64,000 nucleotides of DNA from contig CM035407.1 of NCBI GenBank assembly GCA_020310875.1, positions 224,488,045 to 224,552,044 of the forward strand. Reading direction: 5' to 3'. The notes beneath the pieces were generated by a model. That model had not been told where the DNA came from, did no database searches, and worked only from the letters and a program-made list of their open reading frames with translations. Position numbers and translations under genes: made by a program. The DNA is from Ceratopteris richardii (lineage: Eukaryota > Streptophyta > Polypodiopsida > Polypodiales > Pteridaceae). This document shows, piece by piece, positions 40,984 through 53,941 of the stretch; position 1 is the first letter of the stretch, and every line of letters begins with the position of its first letter.

Positions 40984-43082
40984 ATGCAAACTGAAGGAAC
41001 TTTCGCGGCTGGCCCCAGTGCACTGGAGGTCAATTTTGGCAATTTACTAGATGAACCATATCCTACGTTACAATTGCCAGAGTTTCAAGGATTCCCAGCA
41101 CCAATGCCCATAGATGATCCTCCTACGGCATACACTGAAAAAGTGCATAGAAATTCTCGTTGGTTCCAAGGTCTAGCAAGACCCCTAGCAGATGCAAACT
41201 TTATCTTTGATGCCATGCTGAGTTTTAACAATATTAAGTGGGGCAAGTATAAATTTTTCTCCAGAGAATTTAAAGAGCTCCAAAATTTAGAAGAGTTAAG
41301 CACATTTGGGCTAGAGAAGGTTTTACGGAATACTTCAATGATCCATTTCCCAAACCTGAATTTTATAGATGCTATTACCTGGTAGCTACACTTGAGGCCT
41401 CTGAGAACAAAGACTTGCCCGAAATTTTCATTCTTCCATCCTTGGTAAATGACCCTCCTTACAAGAAGTTTTATCTTTTAAAAGATCTCATTCAGGCAAC
41501 AATTAAGATCCATGGGACTCACACACTGACAAAGCGTGAAAGGCTTAATCCAGAGCCGATGAAGCATGGTGATGTTTTGAAATGGGTAGATTTCGACCAT
41601 TACACCAGAACTCTCTAAGCCGTTACGTATATGTATGCAACATTTTGCATTCCTAGCTCAGGATAGCTTCACCATCCCTCAAAAATGCATCTGGTTTGGA
41701 TTATATATAGCATGTATTGGGCCCCAAACCATAGATCTGGCTAGTTGGATTATCGAGCAGTTGTATTTAGCTCAGCAGAGATGGGAAAGAAAACATGTCA
41801 TCGATGGTTGTTTCGCTCTTACTCGAATTGTTTACATGTGTTTGGCATATGTTTTTCCCACAGAACGTGCAATGACTAGCAAAGAATTGAAAGCATTCAA
41901 AGGAACTACCAAGAAGGCCAGGAAAGCTAGCAAGGGACGTACAAGCAAATGCATGTGCGGTTCAATCCCATGTTTCCAAGTTCTAGAGTCCCCGTCACCT
42001 CAGCCATCCGCACAACAGTCTCCAACGAAACCCCCCACACCTATACAACCCATCCATATACACCTTTCATGACCTATTATCACAAAAGGTACTTCCAGTG
42101 CGGTGACCTCTTAGGCAACCCCACAATTCAGGAACCCATCACTACAGTAGGAGAACTTCCCACCACCATCGGTGCGAAAGCCTTCACTTTCTGTATACCC
42201 AACTTGGAGGTAGAACCAACAAACATCACTTTTGATTTTGAAATGCGTGATGCTTTCTCCAGTGAATTCCAATTTTCAAGCCTCATGACTTGCCATCGGA
42301 AGCACAAAAAGGTCAAATCTTTCAACCAAATTGGTGCAAGGAGTTGTTAAAGGCATATCCAGAGATGATGCATACATGGGTCAAAGCACCCTTGCATTTG
42401 AAGTACAACCCATGTTGGGGACCTATGCCAAGATGCCATTCCTGGAAAGCATTCGTGATTAAAGTTTAGAATAATAAGCAATGCTAGGGCTAGCTTAATT
42501 ACCCTTACTTCACTCCACTCTATGGATCCCCTACCATCAGCTACATGATTGCTATGATTCACCACTGGCTCCTTTGCTTACATTGCATGGATGATGTCGT
42601 AAAACAGATGATGGTCAAACTATTTGATATGATGCAGACTGTATTTAAAATCTTTTGCCATGTCAAAGCATTACACGTAAACACCCCAGGATTTGAGCAT
42701 GGTAATCAGGACTTAGCATATGATATGAGCATGATGTCATCACTCCGGGTGTGTTATGCTTGGCACTACCGAATCAAGTACTTACTGGCATGTTACAAAA
42801 TGACCTCTAAGAAGATATTGACAACCGGCTATTGGGAATACCATTCCCAGGTCTTTATAAGCAGGCCTACACATCTACTTCAACTATTTGCCTGTGAACA
42901 ACTGGTGTACTCCACACACTAGAAACTTTCGCCTCCCGATGAACCTCAGCCCATAGACTAGGAAAAACTTGAAGCTGATCTTGCACAAGGTATTCATGTC
43001 GCGGAGCACACCCTCGCTCACGACCTCCTATAGAATTACATCACGCAGGCTCTACAACAAGGATCTGTTTGAGATGACAAAC
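40984..43082 (+). pseudogene. Decayed homologue of the Ty3 third ORF
   Basis: Starts ATG at 40984 and reads 133 codons similar to the N-terminus of the ORF at 28491-24460 (shared DDPP, WF, LARPLAD/VAGPLGD and KYKFFSREF/RYHFFTREF patterns). It is then broken by stops and frameshifts. Later pieces at 41415-41618, 41635-42072 (QHFAFLAQ, WIIEQLYLAQQRW) and 42545-42922 (VCYAWHYRIKYLLAC, GYWEYHSQVF) follow the same order as the intact protein. The Pro-rich and coiled-coil middle is much shorter. No pol is found before it, so only the 3' end of a + strand element is left. Confidence 0.85.
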
Positions 43083-43097
43083 GCGAGAGGGAGGGGG
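43083..43097 (+). other. Polypurine tract of the decayed + strand Ty3 element
   Basis: GCGAGAGGGAGGGGG directly before the TGTTGG start of the LTR, similar to the tract at 24575-24588 read on its own strand. Confidence 0.8.
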
Positions 43098-43765
43098 TGT
43101 TGGCAGTATCCAAAGGCACAGACAACGAAGAAGTATGTGAAGGCGGACTATGAAGAAGTCGTGGGGAGCCACGTGGTTTATTTTTTCCAAAGAAACATGT
43201 TTTATATTACTTTCTCAAAACCCCCAATAGTGATCTTCATCACTCTTGTACCATATGTATCATAGAAACACCCACATTTGTAATTTGTCCCTCCCTTTTG
43301 TGCAAGCTGAGGAGTCCTCCAGCTCAGGAGCTTAGAAAGAACAAGCATACAATTTTGGTTATTTTTAGATCTCGTTTACACCGTCAAATAATGCGTACAA
43401 CCTAATTTTTAACTATGTTGGACACTAGATGTGAAATCGGTCAAAATTAGTCTAAAAACTATAAATAGAGCTAGAGAGATCATTTTTGAGGTTAGCTAGT
43501 TTGCTAGTGTAGTGTTGTATGAGTTAGTGAGAGCTTGAGCTTGTAAGAGTGTTCTTGAGTAATAGAATCCACTTTCAACCTTCCATTGTATCTTGCTTGT
43601 CTCTTGCTTGTGTGTGTGTGTATGTGTGTGCATCTCTATGCTTCTCACCTTCACTCTCACTACATCTCGCGTTCACGATCTTCATATCACTCCTATATCT
43701 TCCGCAGATTGACATTGGGAGGTGGAGCTTTTTAATGTGGTGCTTACCATTTTGCTAGAGTAACA
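43098..43765 (+). repeat. 3' LTR of the decayed + strand Ty3 element
   Basis: Starts TGTTGGCAGTATCC and ends GCTAGAGTAACA. Contains the cctccagctcaggag and tgtgtgtatgtgtgtg blocks typical for this LTR group. Its partner is not in the window. Confidence 0.75.
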
Positions 43766-43784
43766 TTAGATAAGTAACTAAAGG

Positions 43785-45804
43785 TTCACTCCAATCTGGT
43801 GTTAGGGTCACCTGGTACAAAGAGGCATGTTCTATTGGGGGTCTATTACCACACTTAGGACATTCGTCACACAGTCATCGGACATCTTTTTCCATTGACA
43901 ACCAATACACACCTAACCTTTTTAAGTTTGATAGTGTCGCTTGTCTAGAATGGTGTTGCTCTAGTGCACCTACATGTGCTAATTGCAACCAATTGTTATA
44001 CTCCTGTTGTTATACTCATGTTCTTCTACACAACATGCAAGGATGTCATGATGATCTTTCTTATAAATACTCTCTGTGAGAAGTTGATATCTTTGCGCTC
44101 TCACAACCTCTTTCTCTTGGGTTTTTACTTGAGGGTTCTTAGGTCTGTATGTCAGTATTGGAACCAAAGACCTGGCCCATTTAGGGAAAATCTCAACATT
44201 GAAGAGATATGCATCTCATAGCTCATTTGCTACCCCCGTAGCTGCTTCTCCTAAAGTTATCCTAGAGAGGTGATCCACTCTTAAGTGTGTTTTTTCCTTT
44301 TTAACTACTACTTCAAAATCATATTCCATCAAGAGTAAAAACCAACGTATTAATCTACCAGTGTTGCATGGTTTGTTGACCAAATACAAAAGAGCTTGGT
44401 GGTCGGTAAAGAATTTAAGCTTATTTTCCAATAAATAATGGTGAGACTTCTTCACTGCATAGACCATTCCTAGTCGCTCTTGTTCTGTAGTGGTGTAATT
44501 TCTCTCTGCAATGTTCAATTGCCTGCTGGCATATGCAATGGGTAAATCTATATTGCCCTCCTCTGTGGGTTCTGCCAATACACATCCTATGGCATGATTA
44601 GAAGCATCTATGTGTACATGAAAAGATTTGTTCCAATCAGGCACCACTAGAATAGGTGCAAAACACAATCGTCGTTTAAGCTCACTAAAGGAACTCTTGC
44701 ATTCTTCTGTCTAGTAAAAAATGTTTAGCAGGTTGTAGAGTGGATTAGCAATGATTGCATACATATGTATTCATCATCAGTAATAACCACAATGGCCCAT
44801 AAATGCTTGTACTTCTTGTTCTTTGGCTTGGGTAATTCATTGATTACTCGTACCTTATCTTCATCCATGGAGATTCCATTTTTCGAGACTATATGGCCGA
44901 GTATCTTGCCTTGTCTGACCATAAAAACACACTTCTCTGGGTTTAATAGACTTGATATTCCCTACACTTTTTGAAGATGTGTTCGAGCTCAGGGATATGT
45001 TGTGGTCTAAGTACTGAGTGAGCACAGAGGTCATCCACATACACTTCTAGGTTCTTTCTCAAAAACTCTTTGAACACATGGCACATAAACCTTTGGAAAG
45101 TTGCAGGTGTGTTTGTTAGCCCAAAAAGCATTACACAAAACCCAAAGATACCCCACTTAGTGGCAAATGTGATCTTGTGTTGGTCCTGGGGGACAATGGC
45201 AACTTGGTTATAGCTTGAGAATCTGCCAAGGAAGTTGTATACTTCCTTGCATGCGACTCTTTCCAATAGGTGTTTTCTAATGTGTAGATGGTAACTATCC
45301 CTAATGGTGGAAGCATTGACATTCTTTAAATTAATGCACACTCTCAGCTTATCATTCTTCTTAGGCACGACTACAATGGGTGAGACCCATTCAGTGTGTT
45401 CTATTTCATAGATGAATATGTCTTCTATGGGTCTGTCTATTTCTTCCTTGATTTTCAATGCATAATTGTCCTTACACGTATAGGGCTTTTTCTTAGTTGG
45501 TCTTGCCTCAATGGTCATGGATATCCTATGGGAACATATGTATGGATCTACCTCTTTCAAATCTCTATAACTCCAACAAACACATCCTTATACCTCTTGA
45601 TCAGAGTAATCAAACTTTCTTCCTCCTCATCCGTTAAATCATAGCCTATGTATGTGCATCGTTCTTCTCCTTCCTCAATTGCCACTATGAATTTCTTTGT
45701 GGTTTCCTTATTGTCATAAGCTTCTCTTGAATTTTTGTCTCTTTTGGGCATTCGGATCATGAGTTTTTGGTCTTCCACTGCATATTTCCTAACATTTTTT
45801 GGCA
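43785..45804 (-). pseudogene. Decayed Ty3 pol: RT, RNase H and start of integrase
   Basis: Similar throughout to the pol at 28698-34946 but with stops and frameshifts. RT lies in 45560-44943 (VYVDDLCAHS) and 44922-44725. RNase H is 44668-44216 (DASNHAIGCVLA, FFTDHQALLYL). The start of the integrase zinc region is at 44167-43785. Its right side is cut by the copia insertion at 45810 and the upstream part continues at 53942. The left end is truncated next to the LTR at 43098-43765. Confidence 0.88.
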
Positions 45805-45809
45805 CTTCT

Positions 45810-46824
45810 TGTTGGAGACCTCTTAATCTCCAAAGTTCTGATCTACACTGATCTAAGAGCACCTCTATATCAGTTATAGATCAAACTTTACACAAATATT
45901 ACATTGATTTACCAAATCATTCATGAACAATTCTCTGAGTGAGAATTTTCCTTCTTCAAGAAGTCTGCTTCAAAGATTGACTTCATTACCTGCACATATC
46001 TTTAGATTTCTTCAACCTAATGATATACATACCTCCAATCTACCTTTGCGCAATTATATCAACCATTATTCTCTCAAAAGAATCATTAAAACTTCAATTT
46101 GATCCTTAAGATCAAAAGTATGTCAGAAACTGTCTTCCTGAATATGCGACTTTGACATAGGTAACTGCTAAGGTTGATTTCTCATAGCACATATCCCGTT
46201 TTGCTAAATGCTTTTAGCCATAGCTTCATTACTTTCTAACTTAGATTTTGAATGCTCATTCATAGAAAACTTTACACTGTGCACTGAGATCTAAGCAAAA
46301 CATCAACACAAAAAAGTGCACAACTCTGAGAGATCTACTTGTAGACTTTACATACACATGTTCCTATTGATCATACTCACAGCATGAAAGGAATTAGATC
46401 ATGAAACTTTGAGCATAGCTTCATTAGCTTCCAGATTAGATGTGTACAAAAGGATTTCTGATCCACGTGATCAGATTGAGAGAACTCAGAGAAAAACTCA
46501 TCGCTAATTTCCTGAGAAAGACTCTCTTCACATCTATCTCTATGACACTTGTCTTCTAAAGACTTTCTCTCTTAATTCTTTACATTAATGACTTATATAC
46601 ATATGGTTCTAGACTTATCCTGTGTCTATCACATTACTCCTTATCATCCTAAGGATTATCTATACTCATAATACAAGAATTTCCACTTGTAATGTACATA
46701 TGTATACAAGCTATCATTCTGGAATCTTCTTTACTTTCTTAAGTGTCTTCTTCCTCTTCAATCTGATCATAGACTTTTTTCAAGCTCTTTGTAATCACCA
46801 ATTTGTGATTGGTTTGTTCCAACA
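45810..46824 (-). repeat. 3' LTR of the copia element
   Basis: Sense strand starts TGTTGGAACAAACC and ends GGTCTCCAACA. The purine run AAGGGGGAGC precedes it on the sense strand (46834-46825). Confidence 0.93.
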
Positions 46825-49256
46825 GCTCCCCCTTGATCACTAATTGTGATTATTCCATTGTTCTTCACTCCTGCCATCTCTTTGAATCTCTGTAGCTTAG
46901 GTCCATCCAAGCTTTTTGTCATCATATCTGCAACTTGTTCTTTTGTTGGAGTATACATCACTTCAATCTCTTTGTCAAGTACCTTTTCTCTCAAGAAATG
47001 ATATTGAATCTCTATATGCTTAGTCGTGGCATGAAAAATAGGATGAGCTGCCAAATACAATGAACTCGTATTATCTCCAAAAATAATTGGAGTACTCTGA
47101 TCAGTTCCAAAACCCTTCAACAAGGTCTTTAACACTAGTTCTCTACTAGGACACTTGAGTGTCCTAGGACACTTAAGTGTCCTGCTTTTACACCAAATTA
47201 ATTGATTTTTCTTGATGACACCCTTGAGGCTTTGATGTCATACTCAGTTGGATTTGATAGCCCACATCATTTACTTTTAGAGAAAAATATAATCTTTGAA
47301 ATTTTACAACTTCACATGGTTTATTAAATGAAGAAGAAAATGGGGATTTTTGAAAACTCAACTTTTAGCATAACTAAAAAAATAACACAATTCAAACATT
47401 TTGACAAATTGGATATGTTTTAGGAAATGGAAAGCTATTCATGGACTTTTGTAGTGTAAAGCAAGTTTCTAGGGATCTCTGGAGAAGGTTGAACACTTAC
47501 ATACGTGATAAACATGGACTCAAAACTTGTCTTCTCTAGAGCACTGCCATTTATCACACCTTTTAAAGAATAGCTCATTATAACTTGTGTGTAAGTGAGA
47601 TTGTAGAGAATTGGCAAGTTATCAATGGATAACCTTCATACTTATTGAATGCATATTTTTATTCAAAGTTAGAAGGCCTCTGCTTTGAACTAGTAGCCAT
47701 TGCATTTGGTGCTGACTTTCATGCTGAATTGGCAAAGCATATATTTCTATGTTCACAAAAAGAACATGGCTCCAAAGGTGGAATAGAAAACTATGATGAA
47801 AAATAATAATTATTTAAATGCTATTCTAAGTATTAAACCTTCCAAAAAATGCTTTCATGCCATGTTTCATTCTTAATCTCATCAAATAATATGTGATCTG
47901 CAATGGTGATTGTGATAAGAATGAAAATAATTGGCATATATATTTCATTTGACAAAAAGAAGATGGCATCCATGATGGAAATGATGAAATGTTTTCAAAT
48001 GATCCTTATCATTTTATGATATCAAAGATTATATCAAAGAATTTTGAGTATGTGTCCACAAACTTTTCATGATTGTATCTATAGAATTTGGTTGATGCCC
48101 ACACAACAAAAGATTCTTGGTTGTGTCCAAAGACGTGAAAATTTTGGTGGATTTCAATAAATTATTTAGCCTCGTATATGTAAGCTTTGGTTTGTTATGT
48201 CACACATTTTCTACTTGGTAACTTGAATGTGTACCTTGAATGATGTCCATAAATTCTTTTGAGTCATATATGTAGGCTTTAGTTGTCTATTTTTGGTGAC
48301 TAGAGTCATATTAGTTGATTTTATATGTGTATACCTTGGTTGTTGTCTTCATAACTTGTTTGATTGTTGGCACATTTGTACAATTCTATGGATTCCCATA
48401 AGTTTGTTTAAACCATAATTAGAACTAGTTGCTGTTTTTGGTGTACAAAGTCAAAATAATTGATTTTATTTGAATTCAAATGATTTTTCTAAGTGAGTTT
48501 GAGGTTCATACTATGTGATCTATGTTTCAAGGAGTGTGTATAATTTTTTCTTTCATATGATGATTTTTGTTCTTTTGATAAAAATACATTTGATCAAGAA
48601 TTTTCATCATGTTCACTACCATAGCATGTTGAGAGGCTATTTACATGAATATAAAACATGATTTATTGTGTTTTATAATTTTGCATTAACCTTTCAATTG
48701 TATTTAATATGTGTGTTAAAGGATTTTCTCAAATTCTCTTTGTAGAAGGTGTGTGATTTTTTGGAAAATTGTCAAAAAAGGACACTTAAGTGTCGTGTTT
48801 TGGTACCAAACTAGTGTTAACCATATTACTCTTTTGCAGCCTCTACCATTCCTTTATACTCAGCTCTGTAGATGACAAAGCAACTGTATGTTGCTTCTTT
48901 GAGCACCAAGAAACTAATTTATCTCCAATATAACAAAGATACCCATGAGTAGACCTTCTATCATCTAAATTACTTGCCCAATCTGCATCACTAAACACTT
49001 TGATTCTTGTATCAGAAGTGAATCCATAATACAAACCTTCAATTAGGGTTCCTTTGATATATCTGAGTACCCTTTGAGCTGCAATCCAATGAGTCTTCTT
49101 TGGACAATGCATAAATTGTGATAACACACCTACTGCATATGATAGATCTGGCCTTGTCAAGGTAGCATAGATTAAACTACCTACCAAACTTTGATATTTC
49201 TTCATGTCATTAAACTCTTCACCTCCATACCTGCTCAATTTATGATTTATCTCCAA
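46825..49256 (-). pseudogene. Copia RNase H, split by an insertion
   Basis: The upstream part, 49256-48821, has TRPDLSYAVGVLSQF, DADWASN and then the SSTE motif, after which a frameshift and stop occur. The downstream part, 47128-46825, has KTLLKGFG, IQYHFLREKV and the TKSLDGPKLQRF end. The break between them is the element at 47133-48816. The normal TGA seen in the left-edge copia copy is a Gln codon here, so the frame runs on into the LTR. Confidence 0.88.
47133..48816. mobile_element. 1.68-kb non-coding element with CACTAG ends and TTAA target duplication
   Basis: The ends are CACTAG (47133) and CTAGTG (48816), flanked on both sides by TTAA (47129-47132, 48817-48820). Removing the element and one TTAA restores the continuous copia RNase H sequence, which fixes the boundaries. 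Near both ends lies the palindrome GGACACTTAAGTGTCC or a variant (47150-47185 twice, 48780-48795 once). No gene inside. CACTA elements usually duplicate 3 bp and piggyBac-type elements TTAA, so the family is unclear. Confidence 0.82.
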
Positions 49257-49274
49257 TGGTGTGGTTGAAGACTT

Positions 49275-51967
49275 TCAATCCTCCATGTTGAACTTGACCA
49301 GAAGATTCTTCAAGTATCTCTCTTGTGTAACATATACCCCATGTTGAGTATATACAATCTGCATTCCTAAGAAATAAGATAAGTTTCCCAAATCACTTAT
49401 CTTAAACTCCTTCTCTATTTTTTTCTTAAGCTCATTGATTCCTTGAGCATTTGTACCTGTGACAATGATATCATCCACATAAATACACATATATATGTAT
49501 CCATTTTCACTCGCCTTCACTAGCAAGCTACTATCTGCCTTTGATGCTTGAAATCCACATTCATTCAAGAACTTAACAAGCTTGTAATTCCATGCTCTTG
49601 GAGCCTGCTTCAACCCATATAAAGCTCTCTTGAGCTTACACACATAATCTGATCCAATTGAATCCATGAAGCCTTCTAGTTGCTCCATATACACTTCATC
49701 TACAATGTATCCATTCAGAAATGCATTTTTCACATCTAATTCTGATAATTTCCATCCTTTACAAGCAGCAATAGCAATCAATGATCTAATTGTAGACAAC
49801 TTAGCAATAGGACTAAAGGTTTCATCATAATCTACCCCATAAGTTTGGGCATAACCTTTGACCACAAGTCTAGCCTTGTATCTAGACACTTTACCATCTG
49901 CAAACCTTTTTGTTTTATACACCCACTTACATCCAATGACCTTCTGATTCTTTGGTCTTGGCACCAACTCCCATTTTTCATTTTCAAGTAGAGCATCATA
50001 CTCTTCTTGCATTGCCTTCTCCCAATTCTGTTTACCTTTAGCTTCTTCATATGTGATTGGATCATCTTCTGTCTTCACAATGTAAGCATAATCTTTTGTT
50101 GTTAAGAAAGATGTATCATAGCTATACCTGATAGGCTCTTTCCTTTCCCTTGAGGATCTTCTGACCTCTGCACTTCTTGAAGTCTCAGCCACATTTGATT
50201 CTGGATTAAATCTTGGCCCATCTTCAACATTATCCTCCAATTTACTTTTATGATCAACATCATCAATATCTTCTTCATACACACTTACTTTTGTCTTTCC
50301 TTTTCTTTGTATTTCTTTAACATCTGTATACTCATTTGTTGACCCTGTATACCATGTGCTTTGCTCATCAAATGTAACATCTTTGGTAACAAGAAATTGC
50401 TTTGTGGATGGACTCCACAATCTGTAACCCATCTGTCTATCATCATACCCAATAAACACATACTTCTCTGCTTTGGGTTCTAGCTTATGTCTCAATTGTG
50501 AAGGAACATAAGCATATGATAAACATCCAAATACCTTACAATGATCAAGAGTAGGTTTCTTACCCCACCATGCTTCATAAGGAGTTCTTCTCTCCAATGC
50601 TTTACAAGGTAACCTATTCACAAGGTATGTTGCAGTGTTGATAGCTTCTGCCCATAAGTAATTTGGACAATTCTTTTCCTTCACCATTGCTCTTGCAAAC
50701 TCTACAAGAGTTCTATTTCTTCTTTCTGCAACTCCATTTTGTTGAGGAGAGTACCTGCAAGTTACTTCTCCTTTTATACCTGCATTCCACAAATAATTAT
50801 CAAACTCTTTAGAGAAATACTCTCCCCCTCCATTTGATCTCAACCTCTTGAGCTTTTGTCCTGTAATCCTTTTTGCATAAGCATGATAATGCTTGAATGT
50901 CTTGAACACTTCTGATTTGTCCTTGATTACATATAAAGTGATCCATTTGGTTACATCATCAACAAACAACACATAATATCTAGATCCATTTATACTATAG
51001 TCCCTTGAAGGACCCCACACATCTGTATGAATCAATTCAAGCATATTTGAATACTTATATCTTGATTTATTGTATGAACTTTTGTGTGCTTTACCTAATT
51101 GACAAGCTTCACACTTGTACACCATGTGTTGCCCTTCAACTTTTGGCAAACCAAGCACCACATCATTCCTTGACATTTCCTTTATGGCACTCTCATTGAA
51201 ATGACCTAGCCTTTTATGCCATAGGTCTAACTCAGACATCTTTTGACTTCCATAAGTAAATAAAGCATGTCCCACATTACCTTGGACTTTGAGAGTAAAC
51301 AGCCTTCCTTCCTTTTTACCTGCAATTATGTTTCTATATCCCTGATTTGGATCTTGCACAAAAACACCATCATTTGTGAATCTGACTTCATATCCCTTTT
51401 CCACAATTTGCCCTAGACTTATCAAGGTTTTAGGAATAGTAGGAACATAAAGTACCTTGCTCAAGAGTGTACTTCCATTCTTTGTCTTCACTGATCCAAT
51501 GCTTTCCACTTTATGCTTAGTGTTGTCACCTGTTTGAATTGTATGTCCATTCACCTTTGCTTCCATATCAGTCATCAATGATATATTGCCACTCAAATGA
51601 TTGCCACATCCTGAGTCAATATAAAACACCCTTTGATCTTCTCCTACTGATTCATGAGTTGCATTCAAGATAAGAGTCATATCATCCTTCTGATCTGATG
51701 CATAGTTATAATAATTGTTGTTGTAGGACTGAGGTTGAAAACTTCTTCCACCTCCTCTAGCATATGATGTCCTACCACCTCTTCCTCTGAAGTTGCCTCT
51801 TTGGTTTCTGCCTCCTCTACCTCTTTGATTAAAACTCTCATTATTGCTTCCCCCATTTTGATTGTTATACCAACAATCATTGCCAAATGATTGGTTCTGC
51901 CACAAATCCAACAAGCTTTAGTATTGTCTTTGTTCTTACCTCCTTTACCTTTACCTATGAAGTTCAT
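49275..51967 (-). pseudogene. Copia pol: protease, integrase and reverse transcriptase, with breaks
   Basis: The main frame, 51914-49275 (879 codons), holds protease (YIDSGCGNHLSG), GAG-pre-integrase (WHKRLGHFNE ... CEACQLGK), integrase core (HTDVWGPS, SPQQNGVAERRNRT), and RT (WVYKTKRFADG, DVKNAFLNG, YVDDIIVTG). At its start a 1-base shift splits the zinc knuckle between the frames 51967-51677 (CWICGRTNH) and 51914 onward (NDCW). One TGA near 49275 separates RT from the RNase H frame. Integrase before RT is diagnostic for copia. Without these breaks it would be full length, so the element probably cannot move by itself. Confidence 0.93.
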
Positions 51968-52015
51968 CCTTCCTTTTGTAAAGTTAGCTTGACTTGAAGT
52001 TCCGTCATCATCAGT

Positions 52016-52690
52016 TCACTGCCTCCCTTTGCCATTCTTTTTCTTATCCTTGGAGTACATAGCTTGACTTGCACTCCTATCATTATCTCCCTTAATTTCC
52101 TGCTCAAAAGTTAGCATGTGTCCTAACAATTGATTAAGATCAGGGGTAAAGTGATCAAGTGACAATTCTATGGACAATATGAAAGGCTTCCACTTCTCAT
52201 CTCCTCTCAGACCTGTAAGTATTTGCCTTCCCAACTTATCCTCTTCAATGTCTTCATCTACTGCTCCCAAGCTATCTACAATATCCTTCATCCTTGCCAC
52301 ATAATCAGAAATTGATTGTGAGCTCTTCTTCTTGAAGGTTGTAAATTCTGCCCATAATGAAGACTTCCTTGACTTGGTTGTATTTTGGAAATTCTCTTCC
52401 AAAGCATTCCGTACATCTGTTGCACTTTCCAATCCTCTAATGTGAGGTAGAAGATAATCATTTACAGCCATGTAAATGATGCTCCTGGCTTGAGCATCCT
52501 TTCTCATCCAATTCTTCAAATCTGCAAGCTCTTCCCTTGTTGGAATACTAGGATCTCCAAACTCAGGCTTTTCTTCTTCTCCTGTGATAAATTCCATCAA
52601 CTCTTTGCTCATCAGGTGTGCCCCCATCCTCATAGACCAAGCTGGATAGTTCTCCCTATCTAGCTTATCAATCTGCAAGCTTTCTCCCAT
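52016..52690 (-). CDS. gag: Copia gag (224 codons, up to a premature stop)
   Basis: ATG at 52690. Contains the gag_pre and UBN2-like pattern of plant copia elements: LDRENYPAWSMRM at the start, then ARSIIYMAV, LWAEFTTFKKKS and ISDYVARMKDIVDSLG. It ends at a stop just before the zinc knuckle at 51930, whereas related copia elements read on into pol. Gag forms the cytoplasmic particle that packs the RNA. Confidence 0.9.
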   Translation of the reverse strand: MGESLQIDKLDRENYPAWSMRMGAHLMSKELMEFITGEEEKPEFGDPSIPTREELADLKNWMRKDAQARSIIYMAVNDYLLPHIRGLESATDVRNALEENFQNTTKSRKSSLWAEFTTFKKKSSQSISDYVARMKDIVDSLGAVDEDIEEDKLGRQILTGLRGDEKWKPFILSIELSLDHFTPDLNQLLGHMLTFEQEIKGDNDRSASQAMYSKDKKKNGKGRQ

Positions 52691-52908
52691 CTTTGATCTT
52701 CTTATGTCTGCAATTACTCAGATTTATGGTAATATAATGTACCTTTGATATAAAGCTTTGATCTTTATTGATTCTTTGAACTTTTACTTTATACTTCTGC
52801 AGATTATCTTCAAGATTTTCTCCTCGTCCACCTTCAATTAGAAGGAACTTCAATATCTGCAGCAGTCGGGGCTTCCAATGCCTTTACTTCACTTGTATTG
52901 CACTTTAT

Positions 52909-52920
52909 GCTCTGATACCA
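52909..52920 (-). other. Primer binding site of the copia element
   Basis: - strand TGGTATCAGAGC, complementary to the initiator methionine tRNA 3' end, one base inside the 5' LTR. Confidence 0.95.
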
Positions 52921-52921
52921 C

Positions 52922-53936
52922 TGTTGGAGACCTCTTAATCTCCAAAGGTCTGATCTACACTGATCTAAGAGCACCTCTATATCAGTTATAGATCAAACTT
53001 TACACAAATATTACATTGATTTACCAAATCATTCATGAACAATTCTCTGAGTGAGAGTTTTCGTTCTTCAAGAAGTCTGCTTCAAAGATTGACTTCATTA
53101 CCTGCACATATCTTCAGATTTCTTCGACCTAATGATATACATACCTCCAAGCTACCTTTGCGCAATTATATCAACCATTATTCTCTCAAAAGAATCATTA
53201 AAACTTCAATTTGATTCTTAAGATCAAAAGTATGTTAGAAATTGTCTTCTTGAATAAGCGACTTTGACATAGGTAACTTCTAAGGTTGATGTCTCACAGC
53301 ACATATCCCATTTTGCTAAATGCTTTTAGCCATAGCTTCCTTACCTTCTAACTAAGATTTTGAATGCTCACTCATAAAAAACTTTACACTGTGCACTCAG
53401 ATCTAAGCAAAACATTGACACGAAAAAGTGTGCAAGTCTGAGAGATCTACCTGCAGACTTTACATACACATGTTCCTATTGATCATACTCACAGCATGAA
53501 AGGAATTAGACCATGAAACTTTGAACATAGCTTCATTAGCTTCCAGACTAGATGTGTACAAAAGGATTTCTGATCCACATGATCATACTGAGAGAACTCA
53601 AAGAAAAACTCGTGGCTAATTTCCTGAGAAAGACTCTCTTCACATCTATCTCTATGACACCTGTCTTCTAAAGACTCTCTCTCTTAATTCTTTACATTAT
53701 TGACTTATATACATATGGTTCTAGACTTATCCCGTGTCTGTCACATTACTCCTTATCATCCTAAGGATTATCTATACTCATAATACAAGAATTTCCACCT
53801 GTAATGTACATATGTATACAAGCTATCATTCTGAAATCTTCTTTACTTTCTTAAGTGTCTTCTTTCTCTTAAATCTGATCATGGACTTTCTTCAAGCTCT
53901 TTGTAATCACCAATTTGTGATTGGTTTGTTCCAACA
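52922..53936 (-). repeat. 5' LTR of the copia element
   Basis: Direct repeat of 45810-46824, same length, with a few per cent of scattered substitutions. Confidence 0.93.
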
Positions 53937-53941
53937 CTTCT

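Larger units (their letters stand above)
45810..53936 (-). mobile_element. Complete but defective Ty1/copia element
   Basis: Two 1015-bp LTRs (45810-46824 and 52922-53936) are flanked by the duplication CTTCT (45805-45809, 53937-53941). Primer site TGGTATCAGAGC, gag, integrase before RT, then a polypurine tract: the copia order, on the - strand. It is inserted in the decayed Ty3 pol and is itself interrupted by a non-coding element at 47133-48816. Several coding breaks and a few per cent LTR divergence by eye show that it is older than the Ty3 element at 23859-40898. Confidence 0.95.
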
